Source: Microbulbifer sp. A4B17 (lineage in GTDB: Bacteria; Pseudomonadota; Gammaproteobacteria; Pseudomonadales; Cellvibrionaceae). From it: a stretch of 64,000 nucleotides of DNA. The notes beneath the pieces are model-generated. The model was not told the DNA's origin. It did no database searches and worked only from the letters and a program-made list of their open reading frames with translations. Both the position numbers and the translations under genes were made by a program. Positions 8,934 through 18,284 of the stretch are shown one piece after another. The stretch covers positions 3,048,501-3,112,500 of the forward strand of contig NZ_CP029064.1 in assembly GCF_003076275.1 (NCBI RefSeq), written 5' to 3'. Each line of letters starts with the position of its first letter. The first letter of the stretch is position 1.

Positions 8934-9413
8934 TTGACAGCTAATTCAGATCTCTCGATATTATTTGTCTGCCTCGGTAATATTTGTCGCTCCCCCTTAG
9001 CGGAAGCCGTTTTCCGCACCAAGGCGCATCAGGCGGGTATTCCTGTTTCCGTCGACTCCGCGGGCATCATCAGCTACCACGCAGGTAAGCGACCAGATCC
9101 CCGAACTTTGGCTATTGGTGAAGAAAATGGCTATTCATTTGAAAATAGCTATGCTCGCCAGGTAGCCACTACCGACTTTACAAAATATGATCATATCTTT
9201 GCGATGGACAAAGATAACCTGGAAGCACTGCAATCCTTGCAGCCTGACTCATCAGACGCCCAACTAGGGTTATTTTTATCAGTGTTGCAAGATAGTGATT
9301 TAGCTGAAGTGCCCGATCCTTACTATGGTGGTATTGAAGGGTTTCAACATATTCTCCAGCTTATAGAACAAGCAGCTGATGCATTTATCGAGCAGCTTAA
9401 AAGCAGAGAATAA
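8934..9413 (+). CDS. Low-molecular-weight protein-tyrosine phosphatase
   Basis: A 159-residue LMW-PTP of standard length. The catalytic P-loop CLGNICRS (C-X5-R-S, residues 12-19) lies at the N-terminus after ILFV, and the general-acid loop is VPDPYYGG (about 124-131). These cytosolic enzymes dephosphorylate phosphotyrosine, and in bacteria often antagonise BY-kinases of exopolysaccharide synthesis, but no such genes are nearby. The start is TTG at 8934 with GGAG five bases upstream, which puts the P-loop at the usual position. Confidence 0.95.
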   Translation: MTANSDLSILFVCLGNICRSPLAEAVFRTKAHQAGIPVSVDSAGIISYHAGKRPDPRTLAIGEENGYSFENSYARQVATTDFTKYDHIFAMDKDNLEALQSLQPDSSDAQLGLFLSVLQDSDLAEVPDPYYGGIEGFQHILQLIEQAADAFIEQLKSRE

Positions 9414-9419
9414 GCAAAA

Positions 9420-9449
9420 CCCCCACGAATTCTACCGGGCTTGTGGGGG
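9420..9449. terminator. GC-rich hairpin between convergent genes
   Basis: CCCCCAC / GTGGGGG, 7-bp perfect stem with a 16-base loop, starting 7 bases after the phosphatase stop. It overlaps the last codons of the convergent DUF5996 gene. No T run. Confidence 0.4.
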
Positions 9450-10379
9450 GAAACTTTCCTCCAAGGCAGACCTATCCCACATTCCCTTATCGGCTGCGGC
9501 TTCATAAGTACTCTGCAAAAAATCAAACAGCGCCTCATCAGGGGAACGTGAAGCTCTCACTGCATCATAGGGCAGTAAGAACTCACCCAAATCTTTAGAA
9601 TAGTAAGCTGAGGCAGGCGCCACCCTTGCTTCGGGAAACCCCTGGGGCTCTGGGTATGAATATGAATAGAAGCAAGCGCCATCTACACCACCGCCACCAG
9701 GCCAAAAACCGGCACTGCTAACCTCATGGGAGTAGGCTTCCCTGGCCACCCAATCGGGAAAGTGTGGAACGCCTCCAGGGTGCGGAGGCGCCTCCCTGCC
9801 AGAAAAACGTGTAAGTGCTAAATCAAAACTTCCCCAAAAAAAATGAATTGGACTGCACTTGCCAATAAAACGACTGCGAAATTCAGTGAAAACCCGATGA
9901 ATTTGCACCAATGCCTGCCACAGCTGTTTAGTATATTCAGGATCATACTCGTAGTTATCCTGATCCCTCTCAAAGGGTATCGCGTCCGCCACTTCGGATG
10001 GCATAGTGTTAATCTCAACCGGTATACCTAGCTGCTTGAGCGCAGCCATCACTTCCCAGTAGAAATCAGATACTGTGCGCGACTCCAAGGGTAATACCCA
10101 TTCTCCCCCATCAGTGGTGATGAGCTTTAGCACGTGATGATAGAAATCGAAGCCAATTGAAAACGACCGCCCTCCGTATGGGATAAGGGATGTCTCCAGC
10201 CCTCTGGCGGTAATATATAAAGGAACATGCCAGGAGTGATTGATCCAAGGGGTTTGTACCAGGCGAATCTTGCCAATAACTTGCATCCACATATGCAGGG
10301 TGGCAATCGTATTTACCGACTCAGCGTAGGGTAATTCTGGCCAGTCTTTACTCTCGGAACGATTCTTTAAGTTACTCAC
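9432..10379 (-). CDS. DUF5996 family protein
   Basis: A 315-residue cytoplasmic protein matching DUF5996 throughout: WPELPYAESVNTIATLHMWMQ at the start, GKIRLVQTPWINHSWHVPLY, RGLETSLIPYG, and the C-terminal HFFWGSFDLALTRFSGREAP and GFWPGGGGVDGACFYSYSYP blocks. The family is common in bacteria; no biochemical role is known to me. Single gene. Confidence 0.9.
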   Translation of the reverse strand: MSNLKNRSESKDWPELPYAESVNTIATLHMWMQVIGKIRLVQTPWINHSWHVPLYITARGLETSLIPYGGRSFSIGFDFYHHVLKLITTDGGEWVLPLESRTVSDFYWEVMAALKQLGIPVEINTMPSEVADAIPFERDQDNYEYDPEYTKQLWQALVQIHRVFTEFRSRFIGKCSPIHFFWGSFDLALTRFSGREAPPHPGGVPHFPDWVAREAYSHEVSSAGFWPGGGGVDGACFYSYSYPEPQGFPEARVAPASAYYSKDLGEFLLPYDAVRASRSPDEALFDFLQSTYEAAADKGMWDRSALEESFPPQAR

Positions 10380-10475
10380 TAAATGTGCTCCAGATTGTCA
10401 ACCATTGGCCCTGTAAACTGCAGATAACGACAGACTCTCGATGAAAAATAGCCCTAGAATCTCTTATATACCACC

Positions 10476-11432
10476 TTAGACTGTGGGCAATTTAGCTACC
10501 CAACCAACAAGTATTACCAAAATAAAATACAGCACTATAACCACTATAGTTCCCATGAGATTTACTCGAGTTAGCTTCCCAGATGTATCTGACAACCAAA
10601 CTTTAAAAACTTTAGTCATGGCGGGTATAGCCACCCACGAAAGTGAAGAAACAATCAGCATACTCACAACAAAATTGGTTGATGCAAACGGCCAATCCTT
10701 CACCAAGGGCAACAGCCATATTTCAATCGCCATAACTATGGGGTACAACATCAGTAGAACCAGCATTGCCATCTTCCACTGCGCGGGCCCAGTATTGTTG
10801 GCTCGTCCACGAGCATGAGTAAACCAATCTTCAAATCCGTGCCCTATCCGCTTTACATTTACATCCCTAAAAAAACCCTCCCCTAATTTCACCAACTTCT
10901 GATGTTCATCAGAGTCAAGCCAATCATCAAGATGCTTATTGGAATCAAACCGAAACACCACTACCCAATCATCCTGAACGCCTTTGATAGGTTTGGTAAG
11001 ACCTGCCCCCAAAAAACCTGGAAATGCTTTAATTGCTTCATTTATCTTTTCCTGCCACTCCATATATTCGCGAAAGCACTCTGGCTTAACACTCTTGGAA
11101 ATCACAATTGTCACCGGCACTGTCAACTGATCTGCTTCAGCTATAACTTGTGACACCACTTCAACAGAAAACTGCTTCTCCAAAAAAATAATCAGGTCTT
11201 TAAATAATCCATTACTGATAAACTCCTCCAGTTGAGCAATCGTCTCAAACTGAAAAATTTGAACCCACTCATTTTGAATTTTAGAGACGGGCTCCAACAA
11301 ACTGACCTCACGTAATCCATCGCACTCTAGCGCAATGTCTACCAACTTTTGGTGGCATGAGCGGTACTCTTCCCCTAAGCGCTTTGGCACTTCCTGGGAC
11401 AAGACAAGGCATGCGCCGGTACTTTCCTCCAT
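10476..11432 (-). CDS. Membrane protein with tandem antibiotic-biosynthesis-monooxygenase (ABM) domains
   Basis: A 318-residue protein. Two ferredoxin-like ABM domains follow each other (about residues 5-95 and 100-200; the second has the typical FPGFLGAGLTKPIKGVQDDWVVVFRFDS). After a linker come three hydrophobic segments (about 220-240, 255-275, 290-312). Stand-alone ABM domains act as cofactor-less monooxygenases or heme-degrading enzymes, but this membrane-anchored double form has no proven activity. The ABM halves should face the cytoplasm, as no signal peptide is present. Single gene. Confidence 0.82.
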   Translation of the reverse strand: MEESTGACLVLSQEVPKRLGEEYRSCHQKLVDIALECDGLREVSLLEPVSKIQNEWVQIFQFETIAQLEEFISNGLFKDLIIFLEKQFSVEVVSQVIAEADQLTVPVTIVISKSVKPECFREYMEWQEKINEAIKAFPGFLGAGLTKPIKGVQDDWVVVFRFDSNKHLDDWLDSDEHQKLVKLGEGFFRDVNVKRIGHGFEDWFTHARGRANNTGPAQWKMAMLVLLMLYPIVMAIEIWLLPLVKDWPFASTNFVVSMLIVSSLSWVAIPAMTKVFKVWLSDTSGKLTRVNLMGTIVVIVLYFILVILVGWVAKLPTV

Positions 11433-11648
11433 TAGCTGGCAGCAATCTCCATGAAGTTAGACAGAAAAACTAAAGTCCACATAAGTTGAAAATTTTATAT
11501 AAACAACAAACTCGTCGTTGTCGATTTCCACGAACTAACGCTTTTCAGAAAGCAATGGGCAGCAGATGAATTTAGATGAAAATCAGAGTTGACATCAAGG
11601 GTAGCATTTGGGGAATAAAGCTCTGAAAAAATGACGGAGCTGTCTTCG

Positions 11649-11676
11649 AAAGTGCCGCCTAATCAGGTGGCACTTT
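11649..11676 (-). terminator. Terminator hairpin after the MDR gene
   Basis: A 12-bp stem with one G-T pair (AAAGTGCCGCCT / AGGTGGCACTTT) and a 4-base loop, 28 bases beyond the stop of the minus-strand oxidoreductase gene. The stem ends in A/T pairs; no long T run follows. Confidence 0.6.
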
Positions 11677-11704
11677 TGGTGGGATACTATTTAATACTTA
11701 GAAT

Positions 11705-12700
11705 TCAACTGGCAAGGCTTTCACTAACAACCAGTACTTTGCCGTCACGTCCACCTGCCGCAGCTATTCTTACCGCTTCTTTGATTTCAGACAGCGGGTA
11801 TGTGCCATGAACTGGTGCAGATAACTTACCTTCCGCTACAAGCTTTGTGATAGTGCCAAAAACTTCCTGTTGCCGCTCTGGGGATGCCGAGCCAAACCAC
11901 TTGGCCAACCAGAACCCGCGCACGGTGATGTCTTTAAAGATGATCATCCCCGGTGCGATAACGCAGGGTTCCCCGCTAAGTGCGCCATAATTCACTAAGG
12001 TTGCGCCATTTGACAGAGCTTCGCCCATGCGAGCAGTTGCCATTCCACCAACAGCATCAATGCCTAGCTTGATCTCAGCACCACCAGTAGCCTCAGCCAC
12101 TCGCTTACCCAGGTGCTCACCATCCACGAGAACCACATCAGCACCTGCGGCCTCCATCGGCTCAATCAAAGACTCACGGCGGACAACATTGATCACTTTC
12201 AGGCCCCGCAACTTGGCCAGGGTTGTCAGATAAGACCCCACACCGGAGTTTGCGGCATTCTGAATAACCCAATCCCCCTCCTTGAGATCTACAAATTCGC
12301 TCAACAGCAAGTAAGCTGTTGGCGGATTAATCGTTATCATGGAAAGCTGTAGAGGGTCCACATTATTCGGGAGCGGAATCAGCCCCTGGGCATTGGCCAC
12401 CATATGTGTGGCCCAGGTGCCGCTTCCTACCGGCAGGAGAACGACCTGGCCAATGGCTGGCGCGGTAACATTAGGTCCATGTTTGACGACCTTAGCAACA
12501 CCTTCATTGCCTCCAACCGCAGGAAGAGGAGGCAACATCCCATAATCGCCCGTCAGAGTCAGAACATCTGAAGGGTTAATTGGAGCTGCCAGCATCTCCA
12601 GCAACACCTGCCCCTCTTGAAGTTCAGGGGTATCAAAGGACACCGCCTCAATAACATCCTGCGGCACTGGTCCGCGCTCTTGATATTCCGCCTTTAACAT
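11705..12700 (-). CDS. Zinc-independent MDR oxidoreductase, trans-2-enoyl reductase (MECR)-like
   Basis: A 331-residue medium-chain dehydrogenase/reductase. It has the GroES-like N-terminal half (PINPSDVLTLTGDYG, LPAVGGNEGVAKV) and a Rossmann half with the nucleotide-binding segment QNAANSGVGSYLTTLAKLRGLKVINVVRR (given as its region 145-175), as in mitochondrial enoyl-ACP/CoA reductases and quinone reductases. Structural-zinc cysteines of classical alcohol dehydrogenases are absent. The start at 12700 is chosen for AAAGGATAC upstream; an 18-residue extension to 12754 is possible but unlike the family. NADPH-dependent reduction of an enoyl thioester or quinone is inferred. Confidence 0.85.
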   Translation of the reverse strand: MLKAEYQERGPVPQDVIEAVSFDTPELQEGQVLLEMLAAPINPSDVLTLTGDYGMLPPLPAVGGNEGVAKVVKHGPNVTAPAIGQVVLLPVGSGTWATHMVANAQGLIPLPNNVDPLQLSMITINPPTAYLLLSEFVDLKEGDWVIQNAANSGVGSYLTTLAKLRGLKVINVVRRESLIEPMEAAGADVVLVDGEHLGKRVAEATGGAEIKLGIDAVGGMATARMGEALSNGATLVNYGALSGEPCVIAPGMIIFKDITVRGFWLAKWFGSASPERQQEVFGTITKLVAEGKLSAPVHGTYPLSEIKEAVRIAAAGGRDGKVLVVSESLAS

Positions 12701-12880
12701 ATCGCCGTATCCTTTTTCCGATTGATTATGAACAACGACCTTCACTCTGTACAAAATGTACCATAAGCACTAGAGTTTGACGCTTATTAACAGTGGGACT
12801 ATTTAGACTCCTCCTGATAAATCAAACCCATTTACAAATCGCCATTTGGATCTACTTATGTGTGGTTCAAGCTAGCAATT

Positions 12881-13327
12881 TCAAGTCAGCCGCTTGAAGA
12901 TAAATCCAGTGAAGCAAATTGCAGCAGCGATAACAATTAGCAGATAAGAAGTTAAATTAAGCAGGCCGGGGTAAACAACGGCATTCTTGTGTTCTACCCG
13001 ATCAATTACCACCTTAAGCACCGGGTCCGTAACAGCAAGTGCAGGGTCAGGCTCTATCACAGAAGCTAGAATGGTATAATTCTTACCCTTTATTGTTTCG
13101 AATACATACAGTGTTTTTCCCATGGTTGACCCCCAAAATCCTGAGGCCTTGTCACCGCTCTTACCCACTGCAACCTCGATCCCCTCCTCTAAAATTGCCC
13201 AATCGATAGCCAGCGTTTCAGAATGATCTTTATATTTTTCCTTATCAAGAAAATGAATACCCAACCGACAATTTTTCTCGCGAAAATCAAGCACCCTTTC
13301 TGTCTGAAACTCCAGCTCGTAGGGCAC
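12881..13327 (-). CDS. Hypothetical protein with C-terminal membrane anchor
   Basis: A 148-residue protein, not recognised. The first 115 residues are hydrophilic and strand-rich; the last 25 (LNLTSYLLIVIAAAICFTGFIF) form one transmembrane helix with KRLT after it, so this is a tail-anchored cytoplasmic protein. A tiny membrane-peptide gene lies 82 bases upstream on the same strand. Confidence 0.6.
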   Translation of the reverse strand: MPYELEFQTERVLDFREKNCRLGIHFLDKEKYKDHSETLAIDWAILEEGIEVAVGKSGDKASGFWGSTMGKTLYVFETIKGKNYTILASVIEPDPALAVTDPVLKVVIDRVEHKNAVVYPGLLNLTSYLLIVIAAAICFTGFIFKRLT

Positions 13328-13408
13328 ACTTAATTGCGATCGGAAGTTAAATTCACTTCTCCCCTTTTTTGTTATATCAACAGGATACTCAACCGCTACC
13401 CATTTATA

Positions 13409-13492
13409 TTATTTATAGGAAACAGTTGCATATACCAGAATCAAAGCCGCAACAACAACTAACACCAGCGCTAATTTAACGGTTAATCCCAC
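13409..13492 (-). CDS. 27-residue single-span membrane peptide
   Basis: A short open frame that begins with GTG at 13492, directly preceded by a very strong ribosome-binding site (GGGGGGAGAT). The product (starting MGLTVKLALVLVVVAAL) is almost entirely one hydrophobic helix with a short polar tail (SYK). The strong Shine-Dalgarno and the helix argue for a real small membrane protein; its size and the alternative that it is chance keep confidence low. It is 82 bases upstream of the tail-anchored protein gene and could share its transcript. Confidence 0.4.
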   Translation of the reverse strand: MGLTVKLALVLVVVAALILVYATVSYK

Positions 13493-13995
13493 ATCTCCCC
13501 CCCAAATACCTTCCTTAATACGTCACAGCTACATCCCTTGAGACCCAAGCAGAACCAAAAAGCAGACAAGCACATAAGCTGCCAAATTGCGCACTCCCAA
13601 CACCGCTCAACAAGCAATTATTTAAATTTATTAAAATAATCATCATGGAAAATAAAATATATAGCAAAACGTACCAGTTGGGAGTAGAGTTCGTAGGAAC
13701 ATCCCTAAAATAATTATTTAGATAGTTACAAGATGTATTTCATAAAAATTACAAGAAAAATATTAATTTTCCATGAACCCATCCTGCCTCGCTTACAAAA
13801 TATACAACCTGACCAAAGAGAACTTCTCAGTTCAAAAATTCTAAGCAAGTACAGAACACTATTAGCAAAATCATATCGATTAATATCTTTAGCTTTATCC
13901 CTCTTAGATATTAATTTCCATTTAAATAATTTCGAAAAGTCACAATTTTTCTCAGCCACGATAATTCGTATTGCGAGCAGGACAGGAAAATAACA
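13493..13995. other. AT-rich intergenic region
   Basis: About 500 bases with high A+T and no supported gene. An open frame at 13733-13993 (+) has no ribosome-binding site and biased composition, and I do not accept it. The promoter of the M91 protease gene must lie here; AGGAAAATAACA precedes its ATG. Confidence 0.5.
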
Positions 13996-14868
13996 ATGGG
14001 ACTCTGCATTGACTCCAGTAATATCACATTTATCACACAGGTAAGGGCTGCCCTGAATACTCTTGTCGGCGGTGTCGGCACCGCGCTTACCTATACACAG
14101 GAGCGATACCGAACCGGGGGGCGCCATGTGCTGAGAATTACAGAGGGAGTTGGTATTTTGACTGCAGCTGCTTTGAGGGCTAACAGCACCACTCTGCTAC
14201 GCCGACTAATTGCCAGCCGCCACGATACAAGAATTACTGAGCACCACGCTCTCGGATTTCGTCCCGACCAGTGGCTGATGGATCAAGTATGGAGTGGCTT
14301 TAAGAGCTACCTCCCACTAGTAAGCCCGGACAGAGGCTTTATGGCCAAAGTGATGAGCAGTGGCTCCAGCGGCGTTGTAATGTGGAACAATACAGCCCTG
14401 CAAACCGCCAACCTGGCCAACAACGGCACCGTAGCAATGGGGAATTGCCCGAGCTATATCACCCTAGCCCATGAATTGGTTCATGCTGACCGCTGTAATC
14501 GCGGGCGATACCTGTCGGGCAGCGCAAACTCCACTTTCCTGGCGGATGAACGCCAAGCACCCATGGGCAGAGTCCTCCGCCAGCAAAATGCCCCCTTAAC
14601 CATGGCCCGTATTGCCAATGGCGGTCTAAATATTGTTTATAACAATATAACTATCCCGAACCGCAACAACCTGATCTCAACCAGAACTAGCGGCTGGATT
14701 TGGGTAGGTGGCTCCATGGAATTGCGTGAGGAGATCGCCACTGTCGGGCTCAGTGACGATGACGGTAATGTACCTACTGACCCGCTAGCCATTAACGAAA
14801 ACATGATTCGGGCTGAACATGGCGTAACGCAACGGATGAAGTATGGCCAGATCAGAAACCTGAACTAA
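13996..14868 (+). CDS. M91-family (NleD-like) zinc metalloprotease effector
   Basis: A 290-residue protein with the zinc motif HELVH (159-163: YITLAHELVHADRCNRG) and a downstream REEIATVGL (244-252), whose Glu is a plausible third ligand, followed by AINENMIRAEHG. This order is that of peptidase M91, known from the type III effector NleD, which cleaves host MAP kinases, and from toxin tips of Rhs-like proteins. No signal peptide or membrane segment is visible, so export would need a specialised secretion system; none is in the window. No immunity-like partner is adjacent. The role (anti-host or antibacterial) is undetermined. Confidence 0.85.
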   Translation: MGLCIDSSNITFITQVRAALNTLVGGVGTALTYTQERYRTGGRHVLRITEGVGILTAAALRANSTTLLRRLIASRHDTRITEHHALGFRPDQWLMDQVWSGFKSYLPLVSPDRGFMAKVMSSGSSGVVMWNNTALQTANLANNGTVAMGNCPSYITLAHELVHADRCNRGRYLSGSANSTFLADERQAPMGRVLRQQNAPLTMARIANGGLNIVYNNITIPNRNNLISTRTSGWIWVGGSMELREEIATVGLSDDDGNVPTDPLAINENMIRAEHGVTQRMKYGQIRNLN

Positions 14869-14943
14869 TCTCGCGCATATGGGCCCCGCCAGCACCAAAA
14901 CCTGAGGCCGCTCCACCAAAGCAAACTGACAGATATGATCTGT

Positions 14944-14990
14944 ACCTACTGCTAGCGGTATTAACTTATGAGATATCGCTAGCAGTAGGT
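14944..14990 (+). terminator. Long inverted repeat, probable terminator
   Basis: A perfect 14-bp inverted repeat (ACCTACTGCTAGCG / CGCTAGCAGTAGGT) with a 19-base spacer, 76 bases after the M91 gene, followed by TTCTTGCCTT. Confidence 0.6.
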
Positions 14991-15123
14991 TTCTTGCCTT
15001 CCCCGCTTTGCATATTGCATCCGACCGCAGCATGTCGTTATGCTTTGGCGGCTAGAATCACACCTTCCCTTTGTCTGGAAGGCACACAGAAAACCTTGGT
15101 CAACATACAGCCAGATCATAACC

Positions 15124-15498
15124 ATGATTGATTATGCCCTTATAAAACACGTCCACATGACCGCCGCAGCGCTCAGTATCCTGCTGTTTACCATCAGAGT
15201 GGGATTGGAGTTCAGCCACAACACGGGCTGGCGAAATGGCCCCCTGCGCTGGGTGCCACACCTCAACGACACCTTGCTGTTAGCTGCGGCTGCCGGACTG
15301 GTGGTTCTCGGCAGCTGGAACCCGGGCACATCGCCCTGGCTAGCTGCGAAAGTAGCCCTGGTATTTGGCTACATTATTGCTGGCGTCTTTGCTTTGCGCC
15401 CCAACTTCTCCAAGCCAATTAGAATCACTGCCTGTGTACTTGCCTTCCTTCAAGTAGTCGCTATTTTCTATCTGGCGATGCACAAGCCCAGCTTGTAA
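15124..15498 (+). CDS. SirB2 family inner-membrane protein
   Basis: A 124-residue protein with four hydrophobic segments and the SirB2 signature: YALIKHVHMTAAALSILLFTIR at the start, then WVPHLNDTLLLAAAAGL (HxxD/N pattern) and WLAAKVALVFGYI. SirB2 proteins are conserved in gammaproteobacteria without a proven function, despite the name from Salmonella invasion gene regulation. The start at 15124 gives the family length; an upstream frame extension lacks similarity. Confidence 0.88.
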   Translation: MIDYALIKHVHMTAAALSILLFTIRVGLEFSHNTGWRNGPLRWVPHLNDTLLLAAAAGLVVLGSWNPGTSPWLAAKVALVFGYIIAGVFALRPNFSKPIRITACVLAFLQVVAIFYLAMHKPSL

Positions 15499-15541
15499 CT
15501 GGATGGCATTGAGCACTCTTGGTATCAACCTCAAATTGGTA

Positions 15542-17008
15542 TCAACCCCAAACATCGTGCTCAATGCCCTTTATTTTAAATTTACTTCCATTGAACACCG
15601 GCTCGCGCACCCCGGAAGACAACTGACTCTCGTAATCTGCCATTACCTTAAAGGCCACACCAGACAAAAGTAAGATAGCTATAAGGTTTGCCGATGCCAT
15701 AAAACCCATCGAGACATCGGCCATACGCCAAAGAAAGACAAAGTTTTCTGCACTTCCCGTATCTGCCACCCAAGCCCCAAAAAGTACGAACATCAAAAAC
15801 AATAGCCGATAACATAAGATGGATGTTCGGGTATGGTAGAGGTAATAAATATTGGTTTCGCCGTAATAGTAGTTACCGATAATTGATGTAAAGGCAAAAA
15901 ACATCAATGCAGTAGCAATAAAATTGCTTCCCCAGGTACCCACCTCGCTCGCCAGTGCGTCTTGAACTAACTCAACCCCTTCCAAATTACCGACCATAAA
16001 GACGTCTGCCACCAAGATAATTGCTGCCGTGGAAGTGCAGATAATAATGGTATCGAGAAATACCGATGCCATTTGCACGTATCCCTGCACCATTGGGTGT
16101 TTTACATCTGCAGCAGCAGCGACATTGGGCGAGGAGCCAAGTCCAGCTTCATTGGAAAACAGGCCCCGCTTGATTCCATTGGCCACCGCCGCACCAAAGG
16201 CCCCCGCCCCAGCTTCCTGAAATCCAAAGGCATTTGCCAGAATTTCCAACAGCACCCCAGGTAATTCAGCAATATTGGCGACCAAAACATAGAAAGCTAC
16301 CAACAAATAACCAATTGCCATAAAAGGGACAACAATACCCGCAAAGCGCGCAATTGAACGAATACCGCCAAAAACAATAATCCCGGCAAAGAGTGCAATA
16401 AAAAAACCCACCCATAAAGGGCTTACACCCCAAGCTACATACAATGCGGCAGCCATCGTATTTGACTGCACAGCATTAAAGGTAAATCCGTAACAAATCA
16501 TGAGAAAAACTGAAAAAGTCAGGGACAGCCATTTCCACTGTGGTCCCAACCCCTTTTCAATGTAATAGGCAGGCCCGCCGCGAAACGCCCCGGGAACATC
16601 GCCGCGCTCTTTGTAAGTTTGCGCGAGAGTATTCTCCACCAAACTGGTGGCCATCCCCAGCAAGGCCACCAGCCACATCCAAAACACCGCTCCGGGCCCG
16701 CCAGCGGTTATAGCCACAGCCACACCAGCAATATTTCCGGTGCCGATTCTCGCAGCTGCGCTGGTGGCAAATGCTTGAAAGGCAGTTACCGAGTTTTCAT
16801 TTTCCTTATGGATGCCACGAATCATGACTTTGACCATATGACCAAAGTGACGAAATTGTATAAAGCGAGTGCGAATAGAAAAGTAGAGCCCCGCCGGCAG
16901 CAAACCCAGAATCAAGATTCCAAGCCACCAGATGCCACCGAGTCCGCCCCAGGCGAGCAGGTTTGCCCACTCGATTAGGGTAGTGAAATGATCCAGAAAA
17001 TCCTGCAT
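15542..17008 (-). CDS. Sodium:alanine (AGCS family) symporter
   Basis: A 488-residue amino-acid carrier with about eleven transmembrane segments. The AGCS signatures are clear: SAAARIGTGNIAGVAVAITAGGPGAVFWMW (region 88-117), the EN/ERGDVPGAFRGGPAYYI block (135-150), and GIKRGLFSNEAGLGSSPN (282-299). These proteins co-transport alanine or glycine with Na+ across the inner membrane, suiting a marine habitat. Single gene, convergent with sirB2. Confidence 0.95.
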   Translation of the reverse strand: MQDFLDHFTTLIEWANLLAWGGLGGIWWLGILILGLLPAGLYFSIRTRFIQFRHFGHMVKVMIRGIHKENENSVTAFQAFATSAAARIGTGNIAGVAVAITAGGPGAVFWMWLVALLGMATSLVENTLAQTYKERGDVPGAFRGGPAYYIEKGLGPQWKWLSLTFSVFLMICYGFTFNAVQSNTMAAALYVAWGVSPLWVGFFIALFAGIIVFGGIRSIARFAGIVVPFMAIGYLLVAFYVLVANIAELPGVLLEILANAFGFQEAGAGAFGAAVANGIKRGLFSNEAGLGSSPNVAAAADVKHPMVQGYVQMASVFLDTIIICTSTAAIILVADVFMVGNLEGVELVQDALASEVGTWGSNFIATALMFFAFTSIIGNYYYGETNIYYLYHTRTSILCYRLLFLMFVLFGAWVADTGSAENFVFLWRMADVSMGFMASANLIAILLLSGVAFKVMADYESQLSSGVREPVFNGSKFKIKGIEHDVWG

Positions 17009-17717
17009 TACCTAACCCATTGACCGCTTATAGTTATAAATGCCGCCAGCCCGCTGGTAGTAAGATTAGCAGATATTTCAAGAATTAATTTTGAGCAAAA
17101 AATGAATCTGTAAAGATACATGACAGAGTTGGCGTAGAAATTATGCCAATATCAAAATCTTCCTATTAACCTTGAAATGTCTCAGAGAACGGTATGTTTC
17201 AACACTTTAAACACAGCTAACCGCTAATTAAGCTTAACAAGCTTTAAGAAATAAGATTTAGCAACCATAGCCGCTCCAAAAGACTTTTAATAAATCATCA
17301 GAAACTGAAGAAGAACTAAATAGTAAAAAATTCATCCAATTTAACGAGAGCTACGTTCAACCAGAGGAAGCAGATCACAAGGTCTACTTGAAGATTTTAA
17401 TGCATTAAGTAAGGTTACAAATTGGTGAACGTTATTAGTTATATAGACGCTTTCTCACTCTCTCCTTAGAAGCCCAAACCATGATTGAGCTTAATTCCCC
17501 AAGTGCCAGAGCTGCCCTTTAATCATATTAAAAACCATCTGTTTATGTCAAAATTGAATCGCCTCAAAAGACATGACGCCGAGGGGGCATACAAAACCAG
17601 TAAAATAAAATGAAAAGAAGGGAAACTGTCAAACCCATAAACTCTATTAATGCGCTGAAGATCTACCATTAAAACGGCACTCCAACATCCTCAGCGCGAA
17701 ACCACTATAAAGTTGAC
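17009..17717. other. AT-rich intergenic region, left border of the small-secreted-protein cluster
   Basis: About 700 bases rich in A+T with stops in all frames. I see no gene, tRNA or insertion-sequence end. The compositional drop compared with the symporter gene marks the start of the accessory region. Confidence 0.5.
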
Positions 17718-18059
17718 TTAGAACACCAAATAAATGTTTCGAATAAGAGTGGAAGTCCCCTCACAGATCACATTTGAATTTCCTTCAATCTTCACTTTCT
17801 TCCCGGCCATTACAGAAGAAAGCAGCATTGAGTATTGGGCCGCACCAGCTTCAGACGTCAAATAACCAGTCCACTGTCCACCACCACAAGTATCGTCAGA
17901 CATATCTCCATCTAGTCTGACAATAAATCTATTACCTGAGGATGAGTCTGACTCAGGCGTTTTATGGACCTGTAGAAAATTAATCTCACCCTGCTCTTCA
18001 GGAAAGTCCGCAAAAACACTAGCAGAGAAAAAAATCAAAAATAACGAAAAAAATCTCAC
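17718..18059 (-). CDS. Small exported two-cysteine protein (family copy 1)
   Basis: A 113-residue protein of the local paralogous family. From GTG at 18059 (GGAG seven bases upstream) it starts with a signal peptide (VRFFSLFLIFFSASVFA). The mature part shows the family plan: strands, first Cys (DDTCGGG), then the helix motif YSMLLSSVMAGKKVKI, second Cys (NVICEG) and a terminal strand LIRNIYLVF. A longer frame to 18116 would put residues before the signal peptide and is rejected. The two Cys probably form one disulfide in the periplasm or outside. Function unknown. Confidence 0.75.
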   Translation of the reverse strand: MRFFSLFLIFFSASVFADFPEEQGEINFLQVHKTPESDSSSGNRFIVRLDGDMSDDTCGGGQWTGYLTSEAGAAQYSMLLSSVMAGKKVKIEGNSNVICEGTSTLIRNIYLVF

Positions 18060-18284
18060 ATTAACACTCCAATAAAAAATTATTGTGCTTCTATCTACAA
18101 ACGGGACAAAGTTCATTGTCCCATTTAAAAAATTAGCAACACCTATCGCAATCTAAAATTACAACAATCAGTTTGTCAATTGTAAAACCTGACCGTTTAT
18201 ACGGTGCGCTTAGCTTGATTCAATTTGCCCTACAGCTGTCGCACCGCCTCTAACCTAGATATATATCAGTCTTACTTTTATTAA

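Noticed and set aside
13733..13993. 86-codon frame ending just before the M91 gene
   Set aside because: No ribosome-binding site, AT-driven composition rich in Lys, Ile and Leu, no recognisable pattern.
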